In this document: one piece after another, positions 34,751-43,110 of the stretch
Layout: every line of letters starts with the position of its first letter
How positions within the stretch are numbered: the first letter of the stretch is position 1
Assembly (NCBI RefSeq): GCF_001620365.2
Contig: NZ_LQMT02000020.1
Location: 209,854-273,853, forward strand
Reading direction: 5' to 3'
Origin: Amycolatopsis keratiniphila subsp. keratiniphila
GTDB taxonomy: Bacteria > Actinomycetota > Actinomycetes > Mycobacteriales > Pseudonocardiaceae
DNA length: 64,000 nucleotides
Made by a program: the position numbers and the translations under genes
The notes under the pieces: generated by a model
Seen by the model: the letters and a program-made list of their open reading frames with translations, nothing else
Told to the model about the DNA's origin: nothing
Databases searched by the model: none

Positions 34751-35713
34751 TCACTGCTGCACGATCTTTTCCAGAAACCGCCGCGCGGCCTCCCGTCCGC
34801 TTTCGAAGAGGCGCTTCTTCTCCTCTTCACCGAGCCCGAAGTCGACGGCGGAAATCCCGGTCGTGTCGACGTACACCGTCCGCCGGTTCACACCCTCCTC
34901 GTGCAACCGGTAACGATTCCAGTCCGACAGCAGGGTTTCGAGCGAACCGATGGCGATCCGCAACGCGCTCTTCACCGGTTTGTCCCTGCCGCCCACCGGT
35001 TCGCCGGAAAGCTTCACGCCCCAGGTGGGCCATCGCGGCTTCTTCGTGTCGGTGCGGTCGAAGACGGTGATCGGGAAGTTCGACAGCAGCCCGCCGTCGA
35101 CCCAGGTGACGGTGCCCTCGGGACGGACGTCGAACTGCACCGGCCGGAAGTACAGCGGGATCGACATGGACGCGCGGACCGCGTCGACGATCTTCTCCGC
35201 ACCGGGATCGCGGCCGTACTGGCAATAATCCCAAGGCAGCCGGACGAGTACGCGGCGCGTCAGGTCGCTGACGTGGACGACGAGGGAATACCGTTGGTAC
35301 GGAAGCAAAGTACTTTCCGGATCCTCGATGGCGAGATCGGCGAAAGTGCGTACGCCGACCTCCTCCAGCAACGGCGTGAGCCATTCCACGAGATAGTCGC
35401 CGGAGTGCATCCCGTCGTGCAGGAGCAGATCCACGCCGTCACCGAGCGGGCCGGTGACCCTGTCGAACAGGGACTGATCCTGGAAACGGCGGCAGTCCAG
35501 GTCGTTCATCACCGCTTCCAGACCGCCGAGATCCTTCCCCGCCTTCTGATAAGCGGCGACCAATGCCGCCACGATCGCACCGGCGCTCGTCCCGGCGATC
35601 CGGGGAAACGAATAACCGGCCTCGTGCAACTCCAGCACCGCGCCCAGCAACCCGATGCCTTTGACGCCGCCGCCTTCCAGCACCAGATCGACACACTTCG
35701 AAGAATCAGCCAT
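34751..35713 (-). CDS. patatin-like phospholipase
   Basis: This 320-residue lipid acyl hydrolase has the patatin catalytic dyad. The oxyanion motif is EGGGVKGIG (13-21), nucleophile S43 is in GTSAG, and D206 is in WVDGGLL. No signal peptide, so it is cytosolic or injected. It may release fatty acids from phospholipids. AGGTGAAG precedes the ATG. It is upstream of, and co-directional with, the papain-like gene (44 nt gap), so the two may be co-transcribed. Confidence 0.88.
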   Translation of the reverse strand: MADSSKCVDLVLEGGGVKGIGLLGAVLELHEAGYSFPRIAGTSAGAIVAALVAAYQKAGKDLGGLEAVMNDLDCRRFQDQSLFDRVTGPLGDGVDLLLHDGMHSGDYLVEWLTPLLEEVGVRTFADLAIEDPESTLLPYQRYSLVVHVSDLTRRVLVRLPWDYCQYGRDPGAEKIVDAVRASMSIPLYFRPVQFDVRPEGTVTWVDGGLLSNFPITVFDRTDTKKPRWPTWGVKLSGEPVGGRDKPVKSALRIAIGSLETLLSDWNRYRLHEEGVNRRTVYVDTTGISAVDFGLGEEEKKRLFESGREAARRFLEKIVQQ

Positions 35714-36181
35714 GGCACTTCACCTCTGCACCCGCGACCGCCGTATGTCGGCGGTACCCCTCGCGGAAATCGAGTGTGACACAGCGCGAGACCGAGGAAT
35801 CCGGCGTTCACCCGAATGGCCCGGAAACAGCTGGTTCTTTTGCGAATGAACGCGAGTTCGTTAATTTCCCGCCGCCCTTTAGGGCATTCTGTGGCGCGAG
35901 AAAGAATGCAGATACACAGGCGAGGACTCGATTCGGTATCGGCCGTTCAGCGCTCTAAGGGGCGGCAAGCCTGCGTAACGGGGGATGCGCGGAGAGCCCC
36001 GCCGCCTCAACGGTGACCACAAGTTCGCCGTCGTCGTCGACGACCTCTACGGCACCGACCCAGCCGGCCGGCCCGAGCAAGAGTTCGCCGAGTCCGACGA
36101 CATCGACCTCGACGAGCGAGTATCCGAAGTTCGTGCCGAAGTCCAAGGTCGACAAGCGGTACACGCATCGCCGAGCCCCTG
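35714..36181. other. Intergenic region, relatively AT-rich at its left end
   Basis: This region lies upstream of the patatin gene. It includes an imperfect inverted repeat GAAC-GCGA-GTTC (35848-35859) with flanking AA/TT, which could be an operator. The right half contains only a weak 69-codon minus-strand frame, listed separately. No RNA gene is recognised. Confidence 0.4.
35955..36164 (-). CDS. possible small hypothetical protein
   Basis: This 69-codon frame starts GTG, MYRLSTLDFGTNFGYSLVEV, and is rich in Val/Gly/Leu/Asp. GC3 is fairly high and composition is protein-like, but there is no clear ribosome site or -10 box. I recognise no family. It may be a real small gene or a decayed one, downstream of nucS on the same strand and separated from it by a hairpin. 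Confidence 0.3.
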   Translation of the reverse strand: MYRLSTLDFGTNFGYSLVEVDVVGLGELLLGPAGWVGAVEVVDDDGELVVTVEAAGLSAHPPLRRLAAP

Positions 36182-36240
36182 AAGTACGTGAAGGCCCCCT
36201 TCATTGCGCCTAGCGCAGTGAAGGGGGCCTTCACGTACTT
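36182..36240. repeat. Nested-core hairpin (TGAAGG-CCC-CCTTCA core)
   Basis: Arms of 28 nt (36182-36209, 36213-36240) pair with a single G-T wobble, with a 3-nt loop. It begins 11 nt after the nucS stop. Each arm carries the sub-palindrome TGAAGG-CCC-CCTTCA. It is the probable nucS terminator. Confidence 0.82.
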
Positions 36241-36251
36241 GCGAGCAGGGC

Positions 36252-36911
36252 TCAGAACAGGCGGAACTCGTCCGACTCGATGCCGCGCAGCGCGTCGTAG
36301 TCCAGCGTGAGGCACCGGATCCCCCGGTCCTCGGCCAGCACCCGCGCCTGCGGTTTGATGACCTGCGCCGCGAACACGCCCTGCACCGGCGCCAGCAGCG
36401 GGTCGCGGTTGAGCAGTTCGAGGTACCGCGTCAGCTGCTCGACACCGTCGATCTCGCCACGCCGTTTGATCTCGACGGCGACGCTGGCCCCGTCGGCGTC
36501 GCGGGCCATGATGTCGACCGGGCCGATCGCGGTCGGGAACTCCCGCCGCACCAGGGTGTAGCCGTCACCGAGGGTCTTGATGTGCTCGGCGAGCAGTTCC
36601 TGCAGGTGCGCCTCGACGCCGTCCTTCTGCAGGCCCGGCTCGGCGCCGAGTTCCTGGGCGTGGTCGTGGAAGATCTCGTCGATCGTGATGACGAGCTTCT
36701 CCCCCTGCTTGTTCTCGACGATCCACAGCTTGCCGTCCTCGATCAGCCAGCACGGCGGGCTCATCCAGTTCAGCGGCTTGTAGGCGCGGTCGTCCGAGTG
36801 CACGGACACCGAGCCGTCGGCCTTCACGAGCAGCAGCCGGGTGGCCATCGGCAGATGGGCGGTCAGACGGCCGGCGTAGTCGACCTGGCAGCGAGCGATC
36901 ACAAGGCGCAC
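36252..36911 (-). CDS. nucS: mismatch-specific endonuclease NucS/EndoMS
   Basis: This 219-residue protein is the actinobacterial mismatch-repair endonuclease, which replaces MutS/MutL. It starts [20 protein letters not shown], with [20 protein letters not shown] (N-terminal DNA-binding dimer domain). The C-terminal RecB-like nuclease has [20 protein letters not shown] (Asp and ExK) and QLTRYLELL. The C-terminal [12 protein letters not shown] lies where the sliding-clamp interaction occurs in this family. The GTG follows a TACCCT box by 6 nt. It is divergent from a NUDIX gene. Confidence 0.95.
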   Translation of the reverse strand: MRLVIARCQVDYAGRLTAHLPMATRLLLVKADGSVSVHSDDRAYKPLNWMSPPCWLIEDGKLWIVENKQGEKLVITIDEIFHDHAQELGAEPGLQKDGVEAHLQELLAEHIKTLGDGYTLVRREFPTAIGPVDIMARDADGASVAVEIKRRGEIDGVEQLTRYLELLNRDPLLAPVQGVFAAQVIKPQARVLAEDRGIRCLTLDYDALRGIESDEFRLF

Positions 36912-36917
36912 CCCGCG

Positions 36918-36944
36918 AGGGTAGGACAAGCACGGCGATACTGT
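36918..36944. promoter_or_regulatory. Divergent leaderless promoters of nucS and NUDIX genes
   Basis: On the minus strand TACCCT (36918-36923) lies 6 nt before the nucS GTG. On the plus strand GATACTGT (36937-36944) lies just before the NUDIX ATG. Only 37 nt separate the two start codons, so the promoters overlap. Confidence 0.45.
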
Positions 36945-36948
36945 GCGC

Positions 36949-37491
36949 ATGGACCCCGTTCAGCGTGTCAGCTCGCGTGAGGTGTACCGGAACAACTGGA
37001 TGACCGTGCGCGAGGACGACGTCCGGCGGCTCGATGGTTCCGCGGGGATCTACGCCGTCGTCGACAAACCGGTCTGCGCCGTGGTGATCCCGTCCGACGG
37101 CGCCCGGTTTCACCTCGTGGAACAGTTCCGCTATCCGCTCGGGCTGCGGCGCTGGGAGTTCCCCATGGGCACCGCGCCCGAGCTGGCCGACGTCCCGCCG
37201 CTCGAACTCGCCGCCCGCGAACTGCGGGAGGAGACCGGGCTGATCGCGGGCACGATGACCGACCTCGGCAGGACCGACGTCGCGCCCGGGTTCTCGAGTC
37301 AGCGCGGGCACGTGTTCCTCGCCACGGATCTCACGCAGGGTGAAGCCCAGCGCGAGGCCGAGGAGCAGGACATGCGGACGGCGTGGTTCGAGCGCGGCGA
37401 ATTCGAGAAGATGATCGCTTCGGGAGACATCACCGATTCCCAGACGCTGGCCGCCTACACGCTTCTGCTCATGCGCGAGCGCGTTCTCTGA
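36949..37491 (+). CDS. NUDIX hydrolase (ADP-ribose pyrophosphatase-like)
   Basis: This 180-residue protein has the catalytic half of the Nudix box, [11 protein letters not shown]. The upstream GE pair is not conserved, with Val at the usual Glu position. [19 protein letters not shown] and [14 protein letters not shown] are typical of ADP-ribose/ADP-sugar pyrophosphatases. It cleaves a nucleoside diphosphate linked to another group; the substrate is unproven. The ATG at 36949 is chosen, with GTG at 36943 as alternative. Confidence 0.87.
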   Translation: MDPVQRVSSREVYRNNWMTVREDDVRRLDGSAGIYAVVDKPVCAVVIPSDGARFHLVEQFRYPLGLRRWEFPMGTAPELADVPPLELAARELREETGLIAGTMTDLGRTDVAPGFSSQRGHVFLATDLTQGEAQREAEEQDMRTAWFERGEFEKMIASGDITDSQTLAAYTLLLMRERVL

Positions 37492-37493
37492 AC

Positions 37494-38267
37494 TCAGTCG
37501 GGCCAGACCGGCGAACGCTTCTCCAGGAAGGCCGCCATCCCCTCCCGGGCACCGGGCAACTGCGACGCCGAAGCCATCACCTCCAGCGCGAGCGCATAGG
37601 CGTCGGCCTCGGGCCGGTCCAGCTGTGCGTAGAGGGTCTGCTTGCCCATCGCCTTGCTGGCCCGGCTCCCTCGCGTCGCGCGTCCGAGCAGCGAAGCCAC
37701 GGCTTCGTCCAGTGAGTCGTCCGGGACGACGCGGTTCACCAGGCCCCAGTCCAGTGCGGTCGCGGCGTCGACGACGTCGCCGGTGAGCGCCAGCTCCATC
37801 AGCCGTTTCCGTCCGATCGCGCGGGCGACCGGCACCGCGGGCGTGTGGCAGAACCAGCCGCCCTTGCCGCCAGGCAGGGCGAACCCGGCGGATTCCGCGG
37901 CGACGGCGAGGTCGCACGACGCCACCAGCTGGCAGCCCGCCGCGGTCGCGAGCCCGTGCACCCGCGCGACGACCACCTGCGGCACGGACTGCATCGTGCC
38001 CATCAGGTCCGTGCACAGCCGCAGCAGCTCACGTACGCCCATCAGGTCACGGGCGGCGACGTCGCCGAAGTCGTGTCCCGCCGAGAACACCGGCCCGGCG
38101 CCCGCCAGGACGATCCCGGTGGCGTCGGTGTCCCCTGCCTCGCGGAACGCCGCGAGCAGCTCGGCGAGGTGGTCGGCGGACAGCGAGTTCCGCCGCGCGG
38201 CGCGGTTCATGGTGATCGTGACGGTGTCGCCGTCCCGCTTCACGAGGATGTGCTCGTACTCGGCCAT
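37494..38267 (-). CDS. enoyl-CoA hydratase/isomerase family protein
   Basis: This 257-residue crotonase-fold protein has oxyanion-hole segments FSAGHDFGDV and HGLATAAGCQLVASCDLAVA. It starts MAEYEHILVKRDGDTVTITM and ends FLEKRSPVWPD. The two acidic catalytic positions of true hydratases are not obvious: the second region reads GGKGGWFCHTPAVPVAR. The family includes hydratases, isomerases and hydrolases, so the reaction is open (ECHDC3-like proteins share this look). It overlaps the 3' end of the GlxA gene by 28 nt, suggesting one transcript. Confidence 0.85.
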   Translation of the reverse strand: MAEYEHILVKRDGDTVTITMNRAARRNSLSADHLAELLAAFREAGDTDATGIVLAGAGPVFSAGHDFGDVAARDLMGVRELLRLCTDLMGTMQSVPQVVVARVHGLATAAGCQLVASCDLAVAAESAGFALPGGKGGWFCHTPAVPVARAIGRKRLMELALTGDVVDAATALDWGLVNRVVPDDSLDEAVASLLGRATRGSRASKAMGKQTLYAQLDRPEADAYALALEVMASASQLPGAREGMAAFLEKRSPVWPD

Positions 38268-39226
38268 GCTTCGACGGTAACCGACCGGAACGTCCGGCGA
38301 TACGAATCGGGCCCGACACCGACGTCGGCCCGGAGCCGTCGTCGCAGGTTGGCGGCGGTGCCGAGGCCGGACCGCTGCGCGACCCACTCGACCGGGAGCT
38401 CGGTGGTCTCCAGCAGCCGCCGCGCGAGCCGCACCCGCTGCGCGCGCAGCCAGCGTCCCGGCGTGACCCCGGTGGCCGCCGCGAACTCGCGATGGAAGGT
38501 CCGCTCGCTGAGCCCGGCGTGCCCGACGAGGTCGTCGACGCCGATGTCGTCGGCGATGCGCTCCAGCGCCCAGTCCATTGTGGACGAAACACTCGGCCGC
38601 GACGGCTTGGGCGGCAACGGATTGTCGACGTACTGTCGCTGGCCACCTTCCCGCGCCGGCGGCATCACGAGCCGACGGGCGAGGGCGGCCGCGACCTCGG
38701 CGCCGTGGTCGCGACGCACCAGATGCAGACACAGATCCAGCCCGCCGACCACCCCGGCGGAGGTCAGGACGTCACCCTCGTCGGTGAACAGGACGTCCCG
38801 CTGGACGACCGCGTCGCGAGCGGCGGTTTCGAGATCGTCCAGCAGCCGCCAGTGCGTGGTGACGGACCGGCCGTCGAGCAGCCCGGCCGCCGCGAGGGTG
38901 AAGGCACCGGAGCACAGCGAGGCCACGGTGATCCCGGCCCGGTGCGCCTTGCGCAGCGCGGCGACGGCCGGCGCGGGCACCTCGGCGTGCGGATCGACCC
39001 GGCCGGGCACGAGGACGAGATCGCAGCCAGCCAGCCCGCTCAGCCCATGGGTCGCCTCGACCTGGCCGAACGGGTGGATGGCGACCCGGCCGCGGCCGGA
39101 CGCGCAGAGCCGGACCTCGAAGGGGCCGATGGCACTGTCGGTCCGGTCCACGCCCCAGACCTCACCGATCACGCCCAGGTCGAAGGACCGGCTGCCGGGC
39201 AGGAGGAGTACACCGACGGTTCGCAT
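38240..39226 (-). CDS. GlxA family transcriptional regulator (DJ-1/PfpI plus AraC)
   Basis: This 328-residue protein has an N-terminal DJ-1/PfpI amidotransferase-like domain (about 1-170; VASLCSGAFTLAAAGLLDGR) and a C-terminal AraC helix-turn-helix (about 215-310; VGHAGLSERTFHREFAAATG). The ATG at 39226 (MRTVGVLLLPGSRS) is supported by a TACTTT box 6 nt upstream. It is divergent from an isochorismatase-like hydrolase, a common pairing, and probably controls it. Confidence 0.9.
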   Translation of the reverse strand: MRTVGVLLLPGSRSFDLGVIGEVWGVDRTDSAIGPFEVRLCASGRGRVAIHPFGQVEATHGLSGLAGCDLVLVPGRVDPHAEVPAPAVAALRKAHRAGITVASLCSGAFTLAAAGLLDGRSVTTHWRLLDDLETAARDAVVQRDVLFTDEGDVLTSAGVVGGLDLCLHLVRRDHGAEVAAALARRLVMPPAREGGQRQYVDNPLPPKPSRPSVSSTMDWALERIADDIGVDDLVGHAGLSERTFHREFAAATGVTPGRWLRAQRVRLARRLLETTELPVEWVAQRSGLGTAANLRRRLRADVGVGPDSYRRTFRSVTVEAWPSTSTSS

Positions 39227-39232
39227 GGCAGA

Positions 39233-39238
39233 AAAGTA
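39233..39238 (-). promoter_or_regulatory. -10 box of the GlxA-type gene
   Basis: On the minus strand TACTTT ends 6 nt before the ATG at 39226. It excludes the longer start at 39244. Confidence 0.5.
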
Positions 39239-39297
39239 CCGCATCGCGCCTCTTCTGCCACTCCCCTCCAGGAACGATGCGCGTGAGACTCGATGCC

Positions 39298-39861
39298 ATG
39301 ACCACTGAAACCAAGGCCTTGATCGTGATCGACGTCCAGCGCGGCTTCGACAAACCCGTCTGGGGTCCGCGCAACAACCCCGGCGCGGAGGCCAACATCA
39401 AGGCGCTCGTCGACGCCTGGCAGGAGCGCGGGCTGCCGATCGTGCTGGTGCACCACGACTCCGTGAAACCCGGCTCGTCGCTGCGGCCCGGCCAGGAGGG
39501 CAACCACTTCAAGCCGGAACTCGACGGCGTGCGCGCGGATCTGGTGTTCGGCAAGAAGGTCAACTCGGCCTTCCACGGCGACATCGATCTCGACGGCTGG
39601 CTGAAGACGCGGGGCATCACGTCGTTCGTGCTCGCCGGGATCCAGACGAACTTCTGCTGCGAGACGACCGCGCGCGTCGGCGGGAACCTCGGCTACGGCG
39701 TGACTTTCGCGCTCGACGCCACCTTCACCTTCGACCTCGCCGGGCCGGACGGCGGCGTCCTGACCGCGGACGAGCTGTACCGGGCGACCGCGACGAATCT
39801 GCACGGAGGCGGATTCGCCACGGTCACCTCGACGAAGGAGGTCTTGAGCGCGCTCCAGTGA
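39298..39861 (+). CDS. isochorismatase-like cysteine hydrolase
   Basis: This 187-residue protein has catalytic Asp in LIVIDVQRGFD, Lys in FGKKVNSAF and Cys in GIQTNFCCETT. The cis-peptide region AGIQT is also typical. Substrates in this superfamily are amides such as nicotinamide, ureidoacrylate or N-carbamoyl compounds; this one is unknown. The ATG at 39298 (MTTETKALIVID) is preferred over 39277. It is divergent from the GlxA-like regulator. Confidence 0.85.
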   Translation: MTTETKALIVIDVQRGFDKPVWGPRNNPGAEANIKALVDAWQERGLPIVLVHHDSVKPGSSLRPGQEGNHFKPELDGVRADLVFGKKVNSAFHGDIDLDGWLKTRGITSFVLAGIQTNFCCETTARVGGNLGYGVTFALDATFTFDLAGPDGGVLTADELYRATATNLHGGGFATVTSTKEVLSALQ

Positions 39862-39884
39862 GCGCCAGCCACTCGCCCACCGAC

Positions 39885-39937
39885 GTTGTGAAAGCCACTT
39901 TCGCAACGTTGAAGGTTGCGAAAGTGGCTTTCACAAC
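39885..39937. repeat. Nested-core hairpin (GAAAG-CCA-CTTTC core)
   Basis: Perfect 23-nt arms (39885-39907, 39915-39937) with a 7-nt loop sit between convergent genes, 23 nt after one stop and 24 nt from the other. Each arm is itself almost a full palindrome: GTTG-n-GAAAG-nnn-CTTTC-n-CAAC. Confidence 0.85.
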
Positions 39938-39961
39938 ATGATCACCAAGCGGCCACCGGCC

Positions 39962-40750
39962 TCACGCCCGGTCGATCACGGCCTTGAGGAACCGCCGCGT
40001 CCGGTCGTGCTCCGGATCGTTGAACAGCTTGTCCGGCGCCGCGTCCTCCAGCACCCGCCCCTGATCGAACATCATCACCCGATCCGAAACGTCCCGCGCG
40101 AACTGCATTTCGTGCGTGACACAGAGGATCGTGATGTCGGTGGACGTCGCGATCTCGCGCAGCACACGCAGCACGTCGGCGACCAGTTCCGGGTCGAGCG
40201 CCGAAGTCACCTCGTCCAGCAGCAGCACGTCCGGCCGCATCGCGAGCGCGCGGGCGATCGCGACGCGCTGCTGCTGGCCACCGGAAAGCCGGGTGGGGTG
40301 CGCGTCCTTCTTGTCGGCGAGCCCCACCATCTCCAGCAGTTCGACGGCCCGCGCCTCGGCCTCGTCCCGCGAGACGCCGAGCGAGTGGACCGGCGCCTCG
40401 GTGATGTTGCGCAGCACGTTCATGTTCGGGAACAGGTTGAACTGCTGGAACACCATGCCGATCCGCTTGCGCGCTTCCCGCAGGTACTTCTCGTCCGCGG
40501 GCACCAGCTTCTCGCCGCGCTTCATATGGCTCAGGTGGTCACCGCAGACCTCGATGGTGCCGGCGTCGACCTTCTCCAGCGTCATCAACAACCGCAGGAT
40601 CGTCGTCTTCCCGGAGCCGCTCGGCCCGATCAGCGAGACGAACTCCCCCGGCGCGACGGTGAAATCGAGGTCCTGCAACACGACGTGGTCCCCGAAGGAC
40701 TTGACCACCTGCGAGAACCGGATCATCGGGGAATCAACTGTGGGCGGCAC
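39962..40750 (-). CDS. ehuA: ectoine/polar amino acid ABC transporter ATPase EhuA
   Basis: This 262-residue ATPase has Walker A GPSGSGKTT, signature RLSGGQQQRVAIARALA, Walker B VLLLDEVTSALD and the switch His in CVTHEM. It is assigned to ectoine/hydroxyectoine uptake from the adjacent EhuB. The GTG at 40750 overlaps ehuD by 17 nt and has GGAG upstream; an ATG at 40726 (MIRFSQVVKSFG) is an alternative start. Confidence 0.88.
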   Translation of the reverse strand: MPPTVDSPMIRFSQVVKSFGDHVVLQDLDFTVAPGEFVSLIGPSGSGKTTILRLLMTLEKVDAGTIEVCGDHLSHMKRGEKLVPADEKYLREARKRIGMVFQQFNLFPNMNVLRNITEAPVHSLGVSRDEAEARAVELLEMVGLADKKDAHPTRLSGGQQQRVAIARALAMRPDVLLLDEVTSALDPELVADVLRVLREIATSTDITILCVTHEMQFARDVSDRVMMFDQGRVLEDAAPDKLFNDPEHDRTRRFLKAVIDRA

Positions 40751-41393
40751 GACGCTCCAACCTTCTCACCAGAATCGAAGCCGGCAGGCTCACCAGCAGG
40801 AACAGCACCCCGGCCAGGGTGTACGGCTCGGTGACGCGGAACGTGTCGGCGCCGACCTCCTTCGCCCTCGCCAGGACGTCGACGACGCCGATCGCCAGCA
40901 GCAGCGGGGTTTCCTTGAACATCGAGATCGTGTAGTTGCCGAGCGCGGGCAGCACCCGCGGCACCGCTTGCGGCAGGACGACCGCGGTCCACACCCGCGA
41001 CCTCGGCAGGTTCAGCGCGGTCGTGGCCTCCCACTGTCCTTTCGGGACGGCTTCGATCCCGGCACGGTAGACCTCGGCGGCGTAGGTCGCGTAGTGCACG
41101 CCGAGCGCGATGACACCGGTGGTGAACGGGGACAACGTCATCCCGCCCACCGGCTGGATCACGTAGTAGAGCACGAACACCTGGATCAGCAAGGGCGTGC
41201 TGCGCACGAACTCGATGAACAGCAGAACCGCCTGGGACAGCACGGGAATCCCTGTCCGGCGGATCAGCGCGAACACCAGGCCGAGCGCGTACGCGACCAC
41301 CGAGGCCAGCAGGGTGATCTCGACGGTGACGAGAAGCCCTTCCAGCAGAAGGGGAACCGATTTCGCGGCGGATTCCCAGCTCCAGTCCATCAC
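40734..41393 (-). CDS. ehuD: ectoine/hydroxyectoine ABC transporter permease EhuD
   Basis: This 219-residue permease of the His/Glu/Gln/Arg family has about five helices. The EAA loop is EAVPKGQWEATTALNLPRSRVW, with VLPQAVPRVLPALGN after it. It starts MMDWSWESAAKSVPLLLEGL. It overlaps ehuC by 4 nt and ehuA by 17 nt, so translation is coupled. It forms a heteromeric channel with EhuC. Confidence 0.88.
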   Translation of the reverse strand: MMDWSWESAAKSVPLLLEGLLVTVEITLLASVVAYALGLVFALIRRTGIPVLSQAVLLFIEFVRSTPLLIQVFVLYYVIQPVGGMTLSPFTTGVIALGVHYATYAAEVYRAGIEAVPKGQWEATTALNLPRSRVWTAVVLPQAVPRVLPALGNYTISMFKETPLLLAIGVVDVLARAKEVGADTFRVTEPYTLAGVLFLLVSLPASILVRRLERRAAHS

Positions 41394-42085
41394 ACACCTC
41401 CCGCGGTGGCCGTCATCTTGGCCGGCGCCCGGCCGAGGCGCCGCGCGGCGATCCGTTCCAGCAGCCGCATCCCGCTGGTGATCAGCAACGCGAGCAGGAG
41501 GTAGAGCACGAGTTCGGTGCCGTAGATCCAGCCGAGTTCGGCGCCGAACACCGGCCGCAGCAGTTCACCTTGACGCGCCATCTCCGGGACGGCGATGAAC
41601 GAAAGCAGCGCGGTGCTCTTCAGCAACTGGATGAAGAGATTGTTGAACGGTGGCAGCATTTCCGCGAACGCCTGCGGCAGGATCACCCGCCGCATCCGCT
41701 GGGCGGGCGTCAGGTTGAGCGCGACGGCGCCTTCGAACTGCGCGCGAGGCACCGAATTCACCGCGCCGCGGACGATCTCCGCGCCGTAGGCCCCGTGGTT
41801 GAGGCCCAGCACCAGGATCCCGGCGAACATCGGCACCAGCTGGAAGCCGACCAGCACCGGGAGCACGAAATACAGCCAGAACAGCTGGACGACTTCCGAG
41901 GTACCACGGAAGATCTCGACGTAGACACGGGAAATCCCCCGCACCGTCCGTGACGGCGAGCCCAGCGCGAGCCCGGCGATCAGGGAGAGCACCACGGTGA
42001 GCGCGATCCCGCCGACGGCGGCGGTGACGGTCGCGGTCAGTCCACTGAGGACGGTCGTGATGATATGCGACACCGACGACGACAT
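41390..42085 (-). CDS. ehuC: ectoine/hydroxyectoine ABC transporter permease EhuC
   Basis: This 231-residue permease has about five helices. The EAA loop GAVNSVPRAQFEGAVALNL precedes RVILPQAFAEMLPPFNNLFI. The ATG at 42085 (MSSSVSHIITTVL) is 15 nt after the ehuB stop. It pairs with EhuD, carrying solute delivered by the lipoprotein EhuB across the membrane. Confidence 0.88.
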   Translation of the reverse strand: MSSSVSHIITTVLSGLTATVTAAVGGIALTVVLSLIAGLALGSPSRTVRGISRVYVEIFRGTSEVVQLFWLYFVLPVLVGFQLVPMFAGILVLGLNHGAYGAEIVRGAVNSVPRAQFEGAVALNLTPAQRMRRVILPQAFAEMLPPFNNLFIQLLKSTALLSFIAVPEMARQGELLRPVFGAELGWIYGTELVLYLLLALLITSGMRLLERIAARRLGRAPAKMTATAGGV

Positions 42086-42099
42086 GACGTCAGCCCCAC

Positions 42100-42993
42100 C
42101 TACACCGCGCAGAGTTTCTCGGTGGTGACGTCGGCCTTCGGCAGGTTGTCCGCCGAGAAGCCGAACGGCGTCACGATCCTGGTCCATTCACCGCTGTCCT
42201 GCAGCTTCTTGAGCTCGACGTTGAAGGCCTCGCGCAACGGGTTGTCGTCCTTGCGGAAGACGAACGCGCCGGCGGAGACGACCGGCTTGCCGTCCTTGAT
42301 CGGATCGAAGCCCGGCGTCACCTCCGCCGCGGCACCCGGGCTCTTCGCCAGCACGTCCTTGAGCGAGATGTCGGTGAGCGCGGCGCAGTAGACCCGGCCG
42401 TCGGTGACCGCACGGAGCATGTTGTCCTGCGAGTCGAGGGTGACGATCTGGTCCTCGGCGACACCGGAGTCGGTGGCGTATCCCTTCTCCACGGCCGCGG
42501 AGAGCACGGCGACCTTGACCTTCTTCGCCGCGATGTCCTCGAACTTCAGCACCTGCTGCGGGTTTCCCTTGGGGACCAGCAAAGCGGTCAGCGCCGAGTA
42601 GTCGGGGATCGAGAAGGCCGCCGCGTCACACCGTTCCTTCTTGATGTTCATCCCGGCCGCGACGATGTCGTACTTCCTGGCGTTGAGCGCGGGGATCAGC
42701 TGGTCGAAGGAGACCGCTTCGGCTTCCACGTTGTCGATGCCCATGGCCTTGAAGACGGCGCGCGCGACCTCGGGCGCCTCGCCGGTGACCTTGCCGGATT
42801 GGTCGGTGAAACCGTACGGCGCTTCGTTCGCGATCCCGATCTTGATCTTCTTCGCGTCCTTGGCGGCCTGCAGGGCGTCACCGGAAGACGTCGACGTGCA
42901 CGCGGACAACAGCACCGGGCCGCCGATCGTCACCGCTCCCAGTACCGCCGACCGCCGGAAGAACTCTCGCCTCGACCATTCGCCGTGCGCCAT
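42100..42993 (-). CDS. ehuB: ectoine/hydroxyectoine-binding lipoprotein EhuB
   Basis: This 297-residue solute-binding protein has a twin-arginine plus lipobox signal (SRREFFRRSAVL ... LLSACTSTS), so it is probably a Tat-exported lipoprotein. The mature domain opens IGIANEAPYGFTDQSGKVTG and has LNARKYDIVAAGMNIKKERC, both close to characterised EhuB. First gene of ehuBCDA. It brings compatible solutes into the cell for osmoprotection or as carbon and nitrogen. A perfect inverted repeat lies 13 nt upstream. Confidence 0.92.
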   Translation of the reverse strand: MAHGEWSRREFFRRSAVLGAVTIGGPVLLSACTSTSSGDALQAAKDAKKIKIGIANEAPYGFTDQSGKVTGEAPEVARAVFKAMGIDNVEAEAVSFDQLIPALNARKYDIVAAGMNIKKERCDAAAFSIPDYSALTALLVPKGNPQQVLKFEDIAAKKVKVAVLSAAVEKGYATDSGVAEDQIVTLDSQDNMLRAVTDGRVYCAALTDISLKDVLAKSPGAAAEVTPGFDPIKDGKPVVSAGAFVFRKDDNPLREAFNVELKKLQDSGEWTRIVTPFGFSADNLPKADVTTEKLCAV

Positions 42994-43005
42994 CGCGGCA
43001 CCTCT

Positions 43006-43030
43006 TTTCGATTAATCGGTTTAATCGAAA
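43006..43030. promoter_or_regulatory. Operator candidate of the ehu operon
   Basis: TTTCGATTAA and TTAATCGAAA are perfect 10-nt inverted half-sites separated by TCGGT, 13 nt before the ehuB ATG. The site is sharply AT-rich for this genome. No regulator gene is adjacent, so the repressor must act in trans (inference). Confidence 0.7.
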
Positions 43031-43110
43031 CGTAGGTGGGTACCCACAGGCGAGCAGTGTGAGCGGGTGACGAACCACCCGCTGTTACGGTACCGAGATT
43101 TACGGTGACT

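Noticed and set aside
35714-36251. tRNA or other structured RNA gene
   Set aside because: No cloverleaf, CCA end or conserved RNA core was found; only an operator-like repeat and a terminator-type hairpin.
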